This document shows positions 15,428 to 22,790 of a stretch of 24,364 nt of DNA, piece after piece (positions within the stretch are counted from its first letter, which is position 1; each line of letters opens with the position of its first letter). The position numbers were made by a program, and so were the translations under genes. Below the pieces are notes generated by a model. The model was not told the DNA's origin. It worked only from the letters and a program-made list of their open reading frames with translations, and did not search any database. This DNA comes from an uncultured Sutterella sp. (GTDB lineage: Bacteria > Pseudomonadota > Gammaproteobacteria > Burkholderiales > Burkholderiaceae_F): assembly GCA_905206345.1 (NCBI GenBank), contig CAJLGW010000018.1, positions 1 to 24,364 on the forward strand, given 5' to 3'.

Positions 15428-15772
15428 ATGCGCAAGTATGAATATACCGAACGCCAAACCATGGCCATGTTGGGCCGTCGTGGCTTCTTGAAAGTCACCG
15501 GTGTCACGGCTTTGGCAATTGGCATCACGGGCTACGCCGTTGTTGACCTCCTCCAACGTCGCTCTGACGTTATTAAGGCTCGTCAACGCGGTCTTTATAA
15601 AGACGACAAGTTGTGTCAAGAACAAAACTTGACCAACTCTCACCAAAACCCGTCTGTCATGCGTTTCTACGCTGATATGCACACGGAGCCGGTCGAAGGT
15701 CTTGCACACAACTTATTGCATACGTCCTACTACCCGCGCTCTCAATTGGCAATTTTGCGAGGTGAACACTAA
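15428..15772 (+). CDS. hydB: [FeFe]-hydrogenase small subunit with Tat signal
   Basis: The 114-residue subunit carries a twin-arginine motif (GRRGFLKVTG, arginines 17-18) and a hydrophobic stretch to about residue 40, so it should drive export of folded HydA-HydB to the periplasm. The remainder matches the Fe-hydrogenase small-subunit domain: KARQRGLYKDD, NPSVMRFYADM and AHNLLHTSYYPRS correspond to segments of the Desulfovibrio small subunit. That domain wraps around the large subunit. The ATG has GGAG at 15416-15419, 17 bases after hydA stops. Its stop overlaps the hydC start by one base (TAATG). Whether the signal is cleaved or kept as a membrane anchor cannot be told. Confidence 0.9.
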   Translation: MRKYEYTERQTMAMLGRRGFLKVTGVTALAIGITGYAVVDLLQRRSDVIKARQRGLYKDDKLCQEQNLTNSHQNPSVMRFYADMHTEPVEGLAHNLLHTSYYPRSQLAILRGEH

Positions 15773-16440
15773 TGGCTGAACGTATCTTACGATTCCACAC
15801 CGCTGATAAGGTGTTCCACGGCGTTAACGCTATCACGTGGTTTGCCTTGCTCTTTACGGGTGCTGTGGCTTATTTCTGCGACTTGTCTGACGAAACGATC
15901 AACAATCTCATGATCTGGCACGTTGGTATCGCAGTTGTTTACACCTTTAACCTTCTTGGTTTCTTGGTGTTTGCTCCCCATCGCTTCGCTGCGTTATTGA
16001 ACGCTTTGTTGACCTGGGATATGGACACGATCAAGTGGTTCCGCAACTTCGGTGGTTACCCGCGTCGTTTCTTCGGTATCCCGTTCGGTCCGGTGGAAGT
16101 TCCGCCGCAAGGTCGTTACAACGGCGGCCAAAAGATGAGCTATCTCATCTTCATCTTCATGATGTACGCTTTGGCCGTTACCGGTTGGTTGCTCTTTTAC
16201 TTCGCTCCGGCGATTCCGAAGAACGCCTTCTGGTGGATGTACATGTTCCATGTTTGGGGCTCCATCATCTGCTCTTTGATGGTTGTTGGTGCTCACATCC
16301 CGCTCGCCTTGCTCTCTTGGGAACACTTCAAGGGTATCTGGGGCTTGGGCGAAGGCACGATCTCTTACGAGGCTGCCGAACACCACTCTCCGAAGTGGCT
16401 TGCTAAAGACGTTATTCAAACGAACCTCGAAAAGCGTTAA
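15772..16440 (+). CDS. hydC: Hydrogenase cytochrome b subunit (FdnI/FdhC-like)
   Basis: The 222-residue membrane protein has four predicted helices (about 20-37, 46-69, 122-147, 154-181) and the layout of the formate dehydrogenase gamma/cytochrome b561 family. His16, His50, His160 and His175 sit where that family binds two b-hemes; the opening RFHTADKVFHGVNAITW is typical. It should pass electrons between periplasmic HydAB and the quinone pool, making the complex a respiratory hydrogenase. As I recall, Shewanella has a comparable hydA-hydB-fdhC arrangement. Seven of eight lysines use AAG, the same high-expression bias as hydA. The gene name hydC is positional. Confidence 0.88.
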   Translation: MAERILRFHTADKVFHGVNAITWFALLFTGAVAYFCDLSDETINNLMIWHVGIAVVYTFNLLGFLVFAPHRFAALLNALLTWDMDTIKWFRNFGGYPRRFFGIPFGPVEVPPQGRYNGGQKMSYLIFIFMMYALAVTGWLLFYFAPAIPKNAFWWMYMFHVWGSIICSLMVVGAHIPLALLSWEHFKGIWGLGEGTISYEAAEHHSPKWLAKDVIQTNLEKR

Positions 16441-16476
16441 TTTATACGAAAGTTACGTTTGAGTAAGCTCTAAAAC

Positions 16477-16512
16477 AAAAGGGATTCGCTATGATATGGC
16501 GAGTCCCTTTTT
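16477..16512 (+). terminator. Intrinsic terminator between hydABC and hydFE
   Basis: A 13-bp stem AAAAGGGATTCGC / GCGAGTCCCTTTT (one G-T pair) encloses a 9-base loop and ends in five T. It lies 36 bases after hydC stops and 17 bases before the hydF ATG. It should reduce transcription of the maturase genes relative to the structural genes. Confidence 0.85.
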
Positions 16513-16529
16513 ATTTATTAGGTAAAAAA

Positions 16530-17774
16530 ATGGCAACCAGTCGCTTAGAAACACCAAAAGGCTTAAGACTGCACTTTGGACTTTTTGGCAAGCGCAATGC
16601 TGGGAAATCCTCCCTTATCAATGCATTGGCCAATCAAAATATCTCCATCGTGAGTTCCGTCGCCGGTACAACCACAGACCCTGTTGAGAAAGCTTTTGAG
16701 CTTCACCCTATCGGTCCGGTCGTTTTTATGGATACTGCTGGTATTGATGATGTTGGCGACCTCGGTCAGGCCCGTATCGAAAAAAGCCTCTCCGTTTTGG
16801 AATGGATGGACATTGCCATTGTTGTTTGTGAAGTGGGCACGTGGGGAGAGCACGAAGAGGGTATTCTTAAAATTACCACTCAAAACGGCACTCCTACGAT
16901 TGTTGTCATTAACAAAATCGACTCGCAATCCCCCGATGAAGAATTCCTGGCCTCAATAAAAAAGCGCGGACTCAAGGTAGTCTGCACAAGTGCCATGAAT
17001 CGCACGGGTATTGATGAGTTACGCGATACCATTATCCAAACGGTATTGGATCAGACCGAACCTGATCGCCCCTTGATGGGTGGCATTGTGCATCCAGGAG
17101 ACACCGTGGTACTCGTGACTCCGATTGACACTGGCGCCCCGAAAGGTCGTTTGATTTTGCCTCAAGTTCAAGCCATCCGCGAGCTCTTAGACGGCGGAGC
17201 CAAGTGCATCGTTATTAAGGAAGATCGCATTCAAGAAACGTTGGCAGAATTAAAAAAAGCCCCTGACTTAGTCATTACCGACAGTCAGGTCGTACAACGC
17301 GTTGTCAAAGAAGTACCCGAACCCATTCCAGTGACAACATTCTCAATTCAGATGGCTTATGCCAAGAGTGACTTATTAGAAATGGCCTTGGGCGCTGCCG
17401 CTTTAAGTCGTTTGCAATCCGGTGATCGTGTTTTAATTGCCGAGACTTGCTCACATCATCCGCTCAAGGACGATATTGGTCGCGTCAAAATCCCCAATTG
17501 GTTGAAAAAGAAATTTGGTGAAGACCTTCAAATTGACATCGCCGTTGGCAAAGACTTACCCACGGATTTAACACCCTACAAAGTGATTATTCAGTGTGGT
17601 GGTTGTATTGTTACTCGCCGCCATATGCTTGCCCGCCTCAGAGCCGCCCGTGCTCAAGGCGTGCCAATGACCAATTACGGGGTTGCGATTTCTTTGCTTC
17701 AAGGTGTCTTACCTCGAGCACTTGCCTGCCACCCTGATGCTAAGGCAATTTTTGATAAAGCCGTTAACTCTTAA
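16530..17774 (+). CDS. hydF: [FeFe]-hydrogenase maturation GTPase HydF
   Basis: HydF is the cytosolic scaffold on which the di-iron subcluster is finished before insertion into HydA. The N-terminal GTPase domain has the P-loop GKRNAGKSS (20-28), the TTTD switch, DTAG (68-71) and NKID (128-131). The C-terminal domain carries the FeS-binding CxH-x46-CxxC pattern: C307 with H309, and C356/C359 (QCGGC). The length of 414 residues is normal. ATG 16530 has AGG at 16520-16522; the in-frame ATG at 16491 lies in the loop of the preceding terminator and would put the hairpin inside the message, so I reject it. Lysine codons favour AAA about two to one, unlike hydA. Confidence 0.95.
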   Translation: MATSRLETPKGLRLHFGLFGKRNAGKSSLINALANQNISIVSSVAGTTTDPVEKAFELHPIGPVVFMDTAGIDDVGDLGQARIEKSLSVLEWMDIAIVVCEVGTWGEHEEGILKITTQNGTPTIVVINKIDSQSPDEEFLASIKKRGLKVVCTSAMNRTGIDELRDTIIQTVLDQTEPDRPLMGGIVHPGDTVVLVTPIDTGAPKGRLILPQVQAIRELLDGGAKCIVIKEDRIQETLAELKKAPDLVITDSQVVQRVVKEVPEPIPVTTFSIQMAYAKSDLLEMALGAAALSRLQSGDRVLIAETCSHHPLKDDIGRVKIPNWLKKKFGEDLQIDIAVGKDLPTDLTPYKVIIQCGGCIVTRRHMLARLRAARAQGVPMTNYGVAISLLQGVLPRALACHPDAKAIFDKAVNS

Positions 17775-17783
17775 AGACGAAAA

Positions 17784-18911
17784 ATGAAAAGCATTCAATC
17801 CCTTGTCGAACAAACGCAATTTAGCGATGAAGACATCGTCCGACTTCTTGCTATTGAGTCTGACGAAGAAGCTGAAATTCTTCGCCAAGCCGCTTACGCT
17901 CGTACGACAGAGCATTTAGGCAATCAGGTTTACTATCGTGGCTTAATTGAGTTCTCCAACATCTGTACTCTCAATTGCCGCTATTGTGGCATCCGCAAAT
18001 CTAACCACAACGTCGATCGCTACGAATTAACTCATGATCAAGTTGTCGAAGCGGCTATTTGGGCAGCCAACAACCATTACGGTTCGATCTGCTTGCAAGC
18101 CGGTGAACGCCGAGACCCGAAATTCGTGCAATTTATCTCTAACGTTTTAAGAGAAATCCACGAGAAAACCGTCAGCGACGATTTGCCTCATGGTTTAGGC
18201 ATTACGCTCTCATTGGGCGAACAATCATTAGAAGTTTATAAAGAATGGGCCCAAGCCTGTGGCAACCCTATGGGGCTTCGCTATTTGTTGCGCTTTGAGT
18301 CCTCAAACCCTGATTTATTTAATCACCTGCACTACTGCCCAGGTAAATACGAAAAGGGATTGGAGCGTCGCTACGCCGCCCTTGCTCGCTTACGTGAAGC
18401 CGGTTATCAGGTGGGTTCAGGCGTCATGATTGGCTTACCGGGTCAAACCTTAGAAGATCTCTGCCAAGATATTCGTACGTTCCAAAAACTCGACTTAGAT
18501 ATGATTGGCATGGGCCCCTACATTACTAGCGAAGGCGCAGATATGTTGGGTGAAGGCATGATGGAGAAAAAAGCCCTTATGCGATTGGCGCTAAACATGA
18601 TTGCCACCACCCGCTTGGTGATTCCTGATGTCAACATGGCGGCTGCCACAGCCTTACACGCTCTTGAAGAAAATGGTCGCGAAAGAGGTATCTTGCACGG
18701 GTGCAATGTTATCATGCCCAACATTACACCTCGCATTGTCCGCAAGAACTATCAGCTCTATGCCAATAAGCCCTTCATTGAACAAGAACCCAGTGATACC
18801 AATCACATCCTGCAGGCCAGTATCGAACGCACCGGGCGCTCAGTCGGGTTAAACATTCTCGGCAGTTCCAATCACTGGAAAAAACGTACTCAAAATCTTG
18901 AGGACATCTAA
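17784..18911 (+). CDS. hydE: [FeFe]-hydrogenase maturase HydE (radical SAM)
   Basis: HydE is the radical SAM maturase that helps build the di-iron subcluster and its azadithiolate bridge. The cluster motif C61-x3-C65-x2-C68 lies in EFSNICTLNCRYCGIR, followed by the LQAGE motif near residue 102, a GITLSLGEQ block and SGVMIGLPGQTLEDL. The length of 375 residues fits HydE; BioB-like and PylB-like relatives differ in these blocks. It begins 9 bases after hydF with only a weak purine-rich ribosome binding site (AAAGACGAAAA), suggesting coupling to hydF. A strong terminator follows. hydG would be expected nearby but is not in the window. Confidence 0.94.
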   Translation: MKSIQSLVEQTQFSDEDIVRLLAIESDEEAEILRQAAYARTTEHLGNQVYYRGLIEFSNICTLNCRYCGIRKSNHNVDRYELTHDQVVEAAIWAANNHYGSICLQAGERRDPKFVQFISNVLREIHEKTVSDDLPHGLGITLSLGEQSLEVYKEWAQACGNPMGLRYLLRFESSNPDLFNHLHYCPGKYEKGLERRYAALARLREAGYQVGSGVMIGLPGQTLEDLCQDIRTFQKLDLDMIGMGPYITSEGADMLGEGMMEKKALMRLALNMIATTRLVIPDVNMAAATALHALEENGRERGILHGCNVIMPNITPRIVRKNYQLYANKPFIEQEPSDTNHILQASIERTGRSVGLNILGSSNHWKKRTQNLEDI

Positions 18912-18913
18912 GC

Positions 18914-18942
18914 AAAATGGGTTTCAATCGAAACCCATTTTT
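18914..18942 (+). terminator. Terminator after hydE
   Basis: A perfect 12-bp stem AAAATGGGTTTC / GAAACCCATTTT with a 4-base loop AATC ends in five T at 18938-18942, three bases after the hydE stop. It ends the hydFE unit. Confidence 0.92.
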
Positions 18943-19021
18943 GTTTCTTTAGGCAAAAATTGGAGAACTTTCAAGATGACACGTATAACATGTTGAATAT
19001 AAAAAGAAAAAAGCGTTAATT

Positions 19022-19030
19022 TGATATAAT
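19022..19030 (+). promoter_or_regulatory. Extended -10 promoter element facing the IS scar
   Basis: TGATATAAT matches the extended -10 consensus TGnTATAAT exactly. No good -35 is present, which extended -10 promoters can tolerate. It points right, into the IS30 fragment whose terminal repeat starts 22 bases later. It may be the promoter of a gene lost to the insertion. Confidence 0.45.
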
Positions 19031-19051
19031 TGCGAGCTTCCAAACAAGAAT

Positions 19052-19078
19052 ACCCTGATTCAAAAACGAAGTGCAATT
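19052..19078 (+). repeat. Left terminal inverted repeat of the IS30 fragment
   Basis: This 27-bp sequence is the inverted counterpart of 28-54 (22 of 27 identical, 13 in a row). The GATTCAA...GTGCAA layout resembles IS30-family ends as I recall them, and an IS30 transposase reading frame begins about 110 bases inward. No matching right repeat was found before 20613. Confidence 0.6.
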
Positions 19079-19189
19079 GATGGAGTACTGAATAAAAAAT
19101 TATTTACTCGTAGCCAAAAGTTCAGTGCACGGTGTACAAAAATGGCCAAGAGCTGTACTATCCTAGCTCTAACCACCACGTCAATTGCT

Positions 19190-19935
19190 ATGAAAAAATA
19201 CAAGCATCTCAGCCAAGAGCAAAGATACCATATTTATGCACTCAAGAAAGCAGAGGCTTCACAAAAAAGTATTGCCCAAGAGTTAGCCATCTCACCTTCA
19301 ACGGTTTCTCGTGAACTCAAGCGCAACACTGGGCTTAAAGGGTATCGACCTAAACAAGCGCAACTGCTTGCCACCCAACGTGTCCGCAAGGCTGCCTGTG
19401 CCAATGTTTATCGTGTTCCAGATTCCACCAGGCGGTATGTAGAAGAATTGCTTGTACAGGATTGGAGCCCTGAGCAAATCGCCAACTACCTTTCTCTACA
19501 TGGATCCAAAGTCTCGCATGAATCGATCTATAAGATGGTTATCAGCGATCGCAAGGCTGGTGGCGAACTCTATAAGCATCTGAGGTGCGGCAACGCAAAT
19601 ACAACCGTCGACAGGGGCAAACCAGTGGCCGAGGCCTTATTGTCAATCGTACCCCAATAGAACAACGTTCCGTGGCCGCTAATAACCGTACTGAATACGG
19701 TCATTGGGAGGCCGATACTGTCATTGGCACGAAAGCTCGAGGTAAGGTATTGGTTACTTTAGTTGAGCGCAAGAGCCGCTATTTGATACCTGTATTGGCT
19801 CAAAGCAAGAGTGCAGAGCACGTAACAGCAGCATTGATTGAAGCCATCAAACCGTTCAAGCCAATAGTTCGATCAATTACTTTCGACAACGGTAAGGAAT
19901 TCGCCTATCACGAACAAATCGCTTCAGCTCTTTTT
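19190..19935 (+). pseudogene. IS30 family transposase, frameshifted and truncated
   Basis: The N-terminus (KKYKHLSQEQRYHIYALKK, then a helix-turn-helix with SIAQELAISPSTVSRELKRN) and WSPEQIANYLSL, SHESIY are IS30 hallmarks. The frame breaks near 19583: HLR continues one base back as RQRKYNRRQGQ, then HWEADTVIG (first catalytic Asp), TLVERKSR and TFDNGKEFAYHEQIASAL (second Asp). Homology stops around 19935, before the catalytic Glu and about 80 residues short of a normal end. I start it at ATG 19190, where the conserved sequence begins; an in-frame ATG at 19142 also exists. The single-base shift lacks a slippery heptamer, so it is more likely a mutation than programmed frameshifting. Confidence 0.85.
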
Positions 19936-19952
19936 AGGTTCAACCGTCGGTT

Positions 19953-19978
19953 CCATAAAGAATCAAGCTTCTTTATGG
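19953..19978. repeat. Perfect 10-bp inverted repeat at the IS junction
   Basis: CCATAAAGAA and TTCTTTATGG pair perfectly around a 6-base TCAAGC loop. It sits where IS30 homology ends and the second transposase fragment begins. It is not followed by a T run, so it is not an obvious terminator. It may mark a recombination or insertion joint. Confidence 0.6.
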
Positions 19979-19979
19979 T

Positions 19980-20378
19980 CATAGTGAAATTAATAAGCAT
20001 CCGTTGCATGCTACTTTTTTAACGCCGTATTTTACTGGCCCACTACTTAAGAATACGGAGTGTCCCACTCGTAAGAAGCGCCGTCCCGTTAAGTGTGAAA
20101 TTTCATTTGGCGCTCGAGCCAGTTCAACTCGTTTTCTAACCAACTCGTATCGAATGCTTTTAGCAGCCCTTTGTCAGTTGGCTTTCTGCATCCTACGAAA
20201 AGTCATCTTTAAAAAGAACACTCACTGGCATATCTCAACACTGAACTCGTTTCGTCAAACTTTTATTATCATCCCCGTGGTTGTTGAAGCATTGAAGACA
20301 AAACTACGCATTTTGCTCAATCCTGACTGCCTTGACGAAGCCTCGATATTTAACTTTTGGCGTGTCCGTAAAACCTAA
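19980..20378 (+). pseudogene. C-terminal fragment of a DDE transposase (IS1380-like)
   Basis: One frame stays open from 19959 to the stop at 20376-20378. From about 20070 it reads RRPVKCEISFGARASSTRF, LTNSYRMLLAALCQLAF, then STLNSFRQTFIIIPVVVEAL, resembling the end of IS1380-group (DDE group 1) transposases, where a basic 'DRTS..ANQFRLLL' segment is followed by an 'RLKLLKIA' helix. The first two catalytic domains are missing and there is no plausible start codon or ribosome binding site (only TTG 20004). The family call rests on remembered patterns and is moderate; the conclusion that this is a fragment is firmer. Confidence 0.5.
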
Positions 20379-20386
20379 TAAAAAGC

Positions 20387-20432
20387 GGGCGTCCCCGACC
20401 TGCTAACCTCGGGGGTTGGGGAAGTTGCGCCC
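20387..20432. repeat. GC-rich bulged hairpin downstream of the IS fragment
   Basis: GGGCG (20387-20391) and TCCCCGACC (20392-20400) pair with GGTTGGGGA (20414-20422, one G-T) and CGCCC (20428-20432), leaving a 5-base bulge. An alternative 6-bp stem CCCCGA / TCGGGG competes with it. It starts 9 bases after the transposase fragment stops and is much richer in GC than its surroundings. It could be an IS end structure; no T run follows. Confidence 0.45.
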
Positions 20433-20472
20433 AAGTTCTGTATTAATTGTATTTTCGAGCTAAATAAATCTT

Positions 20473-20548
20473 AAATCGTCGTACTGAGACGATTTTATCA
20501 GCCACTTTCCCTGATATTTTCGGGTTCATGAAAAATTCAGGCTAGTGG
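20473..20548. repeat. Two inverted repeats upstream of the LysR gene
   Basis: AAATCGTC / GACGATTT (20473-20480 and 20488-20495) form a perfect 8-bp stem followed by a short T run. Next, CCACT (20502-20506), CCTGA (20510-20514) and TTTTC pair with GAAAA, TCAGG (20537-20541) and AGTGG (20544-20548) in a 47-bp interrupted dyad. The 20433-20613 stretch has no gene. These repeats could be the end of the IS1380-like element or regulatory sites for the LysR gene. Confidence 0.4.
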
Positions 20549-20613
20549 TCAGAATCAGCGAAAATTATTACACTGGTTAAAGCACAATGGTCTTTGAAGC
20601 ATAGGAGATAAAG

Positions 20614-21600
20614 ATGACACATCCACGATTTGATAATAAGTTATTGTCTCAAGCGGTGAATATCTTTTTGCACTTCAGTCAATCTCAAAATTTATCTAAA
20701 ACAGCTCAACATTTCGGCCTGTCTGTCTCCTCGGTTTCACGTCAAATCAGTACATTAGAAAATGAGCTTAATCTCGAGCTAGTTTCTCGTCACCATAAAC
20801 CGTTGATACTGACAAAAAACGGTATGATGCTTGCCCAAGCATTAGGGAAAAAAGTTAATGAAATCCACGACATTGTAGAGCGGATTCATGGAAACTCTTG
20901 TCTTAAACCTGACTTACGAATTGCGTTTTTAGAAAGTTTTGTGCACTTTTCCGTGGAATTCATATTGCGACTTCGGACCGATACTCATCAAATCATCTGT
21001 CTATCGGGCACAACGGATCGACTCAAAGAACTCTTACAACAAAATATCGTTGACATGATTGTTACATCGGACCCTTGGCTTGAGGTTAAAGGATTAAGCC
21101 GAATGCGCTTGCTGAGAGAGAGTTCTGTACTGCTAACCCCTAAATGTCTGGAACGCTCAGTTGCCTCAAAAACTTGGAGTTGGCAACAATTGACATTTTG
21201 TGGACTCCCTTATATCCGCTCGTACAATCAAAGTGCTTCAGGCAAGGATATCGACAACTTTCGAGTTATTAACAACATTCCACTGACCAGCACGCTGGAA
21301 GTTGACAGCGTCGGAACCAAGATTGCACTCATTGGCCAAGGTTTAGGCTGGACTATTCTGCCAGCAATGGCATTATATCAAAATCAAGATATCGTACTCG
21401 ATCTACTAAATCATCATATCGTGATCTCACCCATGCCTGCGCCTAGTCTTAAGCGCGACATTTATCTTTTAGCCCAAAACTCTACTAACTTATCGCTCTT
21501 GCAAAAAGTCAACTATGAGCTTCCTAATTTGCTGAAATCTCACGTCTGTCCGTGGTTCGATAATCATTTCCCGTGGTTAGCCAGTGAAATCATCTTTTAG
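20614..21600 (+). CDS. LysR-type transcriptional regulator
   Basis: The 328-residue protein begins with a winged helix-turn-helix (about residues 8-66: AVNIFLHFSQSQNLSKTAQHF, LSVSSVSRQISTLENELNLEL, then PLILTKNGMMLAQAL), the LysR pattern. The rest should be the periplasmic-binding-like effector domain (ILRLRTDTHQIICLSGTTDRLKELL, DMIVTSDPWLEVKGL, GQGLGWTILPAMAL). The effector is unknown. ATG 20614 has a strong AGGAGA at 20603-20608. It is transcribed towards the MFS gene, with only 7 bases between stop codons. Control of the MFS/M20 pair is plausible but would act at their promoter beyond 24035, since LysR is not next to it. Confidence 0.9.
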   Translation: MTHPRFDNKLLSQAVNIFLHFSQSQNLSKTAQHFGLSVSSVSRQISTLENELNLELVSRHHKPLILTKNGMMLAQALGKKVNEIHDIVERIHGNSCLKPDLRIAFLESFVHFSVEFILRLRTDTHQIICLSGTTDRLKELLQQNIVDMIVTSDPWLEVKGLSRMRLLRESSVLLTPKCLERSVASKTWSWQQLTFCGLPYIRSYNQSASGKDIDNFRVINNIPLTSTLEVDSVGTKIALIGQGLGWTILPAMALYQNQDIVLDLLNHHIVISPMPAPSLKRDIYLLAQNSTNLSLLQKVNYELPNLLKSHVCPWFDNHFPWLASEIIF

Positions 21601-21607
21601 CAATACT

Positions 21608-22768
21608 TTAATGATGAAAAATTTTCCCTTTGCCGAAACCATCGTAGGCGGCAATACCCCAAAGTATTGTGGCAATAAAGAAAAACGTATAAACAGTCCC
21701 CCAATCTCCATTAGCCTGATACAAGTACCCACAAATAAAAGGACCACTTGCCCCAATCAAATATCCCATTCCCTGGGCTACTGTTGATAACATCATCATT
21801 TCATGAGTATCGTTTGACTTTTTTGAAATAAGAATAATGGCCAGGCTAAAGCGCACCCCTTGAGAAAAACCGGCAAGAGCACTAGCCAAATAAACCCAAA
21901 ATCCTCCTACCATCCATAGGGCAATACTTATACAAAAAATAATTGTCACCACAATCGATAGGATTTTCTCACCTTGACATCGATGTATCAACCAAGCAGT
22001 CAGAAAACTGGCCGGCACAGTAAAAAGCACAAAAATCGAAGTACAAATACCCGCGTGTTGCAAACTAAAACCTTGAGAAATTAAAAGTGTCGGTAGCCAC
22101 GCGGCTACTGTGTACAACGCCAGGGACTGGAACCCCATTGTTCCTATGACTGACCATGTAGGCCAACGCTTCAGAATGTTCCATTGCACTTGGGAATTGG
22201 ATTGCGTAAATTGAATTTTCTGATGAGCAGATAAGCACCAAAAACAAAAAGCAATCGCTGCAACAATGGACCAAAGGGCTAAAGGGAAAAGATAACTTTG
22301 GGCATATGTGAACAAAGGCACTGAAGAATAAGTTCCTAAGCAACTTGATAGACCAATGAGTGCAGTAAGAATAGCAATCGATTTATCTGGAGGAATTGGT
22401 ACATACTGCCTGACAAACACAGGCATCAAGGTGTTGAGCATGGCAATTCCTGCGGCCACAACAACCGTGGCAAACATGAAAAGCCATTGCAAAGCAACCA
22501 ATCTCAAAGAGCAACCCATTAAAATCAATGCACAAATAGCCGCTAAAGCATATTGAATCCGCATTGCTTTGGTAATCACTGTTGTTGCAACAGTGAAAAT
22601 TCCAAAACACAACACAGGAAGTGCTGCAAGCACGCCATAAGTTTGGTAATCCATACCCAAAGCTGCTTGCAGCTGCTCGGCAATGGGACCTACGACCGTA
22701 ATAGGTCCCCGCATAATTAGCGCCGTAAAAAATATGGCTGAAAATACCACTAATGATTGTGCTGGCAT
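21608..22768 (-). CDS. MFS transporter, CynX/NimT-like
   Basis: The 386-residue protein is hydrophobic throughout, with about twelve helices in two halves, as in the major facilitator superfamily. The N-terminus (IFFTALIMRGPITVVGPIAE) and the GVLAALPVLCFGIFT helix resemble the CynX/NimT branch (cyanate and 2-nitroimidazole transporters), whose substrates are mostly unknown. It lies 22 bases after the M20 gene on the same strand, with only a weak GGTGGGAA ribosome binding site, so the two are probably co-transcribed. The pairing suggests that it imports or exports the substrate or product of the M20 hydrolase. Confidence 0.85.
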   Translation of the reverse strand: MPAQSLVVFSAIFFTALIMRGPITVVGPIAEQLQAALGMDYQTYGVLAALPVLCFGIFTVATTVITKAMRIQYALAAICALILMGCSLRLVALQWLFMFATVVVAAGIAMLNTLMPVFVRQYVPIPPDKSIAILTALIGLSSCLGTYSSVPLFTYAQSYLFPLALWSIVAAIAFCFWCLSAHQKIQFTQSNSQVQWNILKRWPTWSVIGTMGFQSLALYTVAAWLPTLLISQGFSLQHAGICTSIFVLFTVPASFLTAWLIHRCQGEKILSIVVTIIFCISIALWMVGGFWVYLASALAGFSQGVRFSLAIILISKKSNDTHEMMMLSTVAQGMGYLIGASGPFICGYLYQANGDWGTVYTFFFIATILWGIAAYDGFGKGKIFHH

Positions 22769-22790
22769 CTAACTATTCCCACCAATCACA

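Larger units (their letters stand above)
19052..20378 (+). mobile_element. Composite remnant of IS30-type and IS1380-type insertion sequences
   Basis: The left part (19052 to about 19935) is an IS30 element with a left repeat but no right repeat. The right part (about 19980-20378) reads as a different transposase, resembling the IS1380 group. The 19953-19978 hairpin lies at the change-over. Neither part has an intact transposase, so the region should be immobile on its own. Exact boundaries and target duplications could not be fixed. Confidence 0.65.

Noticed and set aside
16491..16529. Upstream ATG adding 13 residues to HydF
   Set aside because: It lies in the loop of the intrinsic terminator and has no ribosome binding site; ATG 16530 has AGG seven bases upstream and matches the family start.
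19570..19600. Programmed -1 frameshift in the IS30 transposase
   Set aside because: No slippery heptamer or downstream stimulatory structure is visible at the shift, and the product is truncated anyway, so simple mutation explains it.
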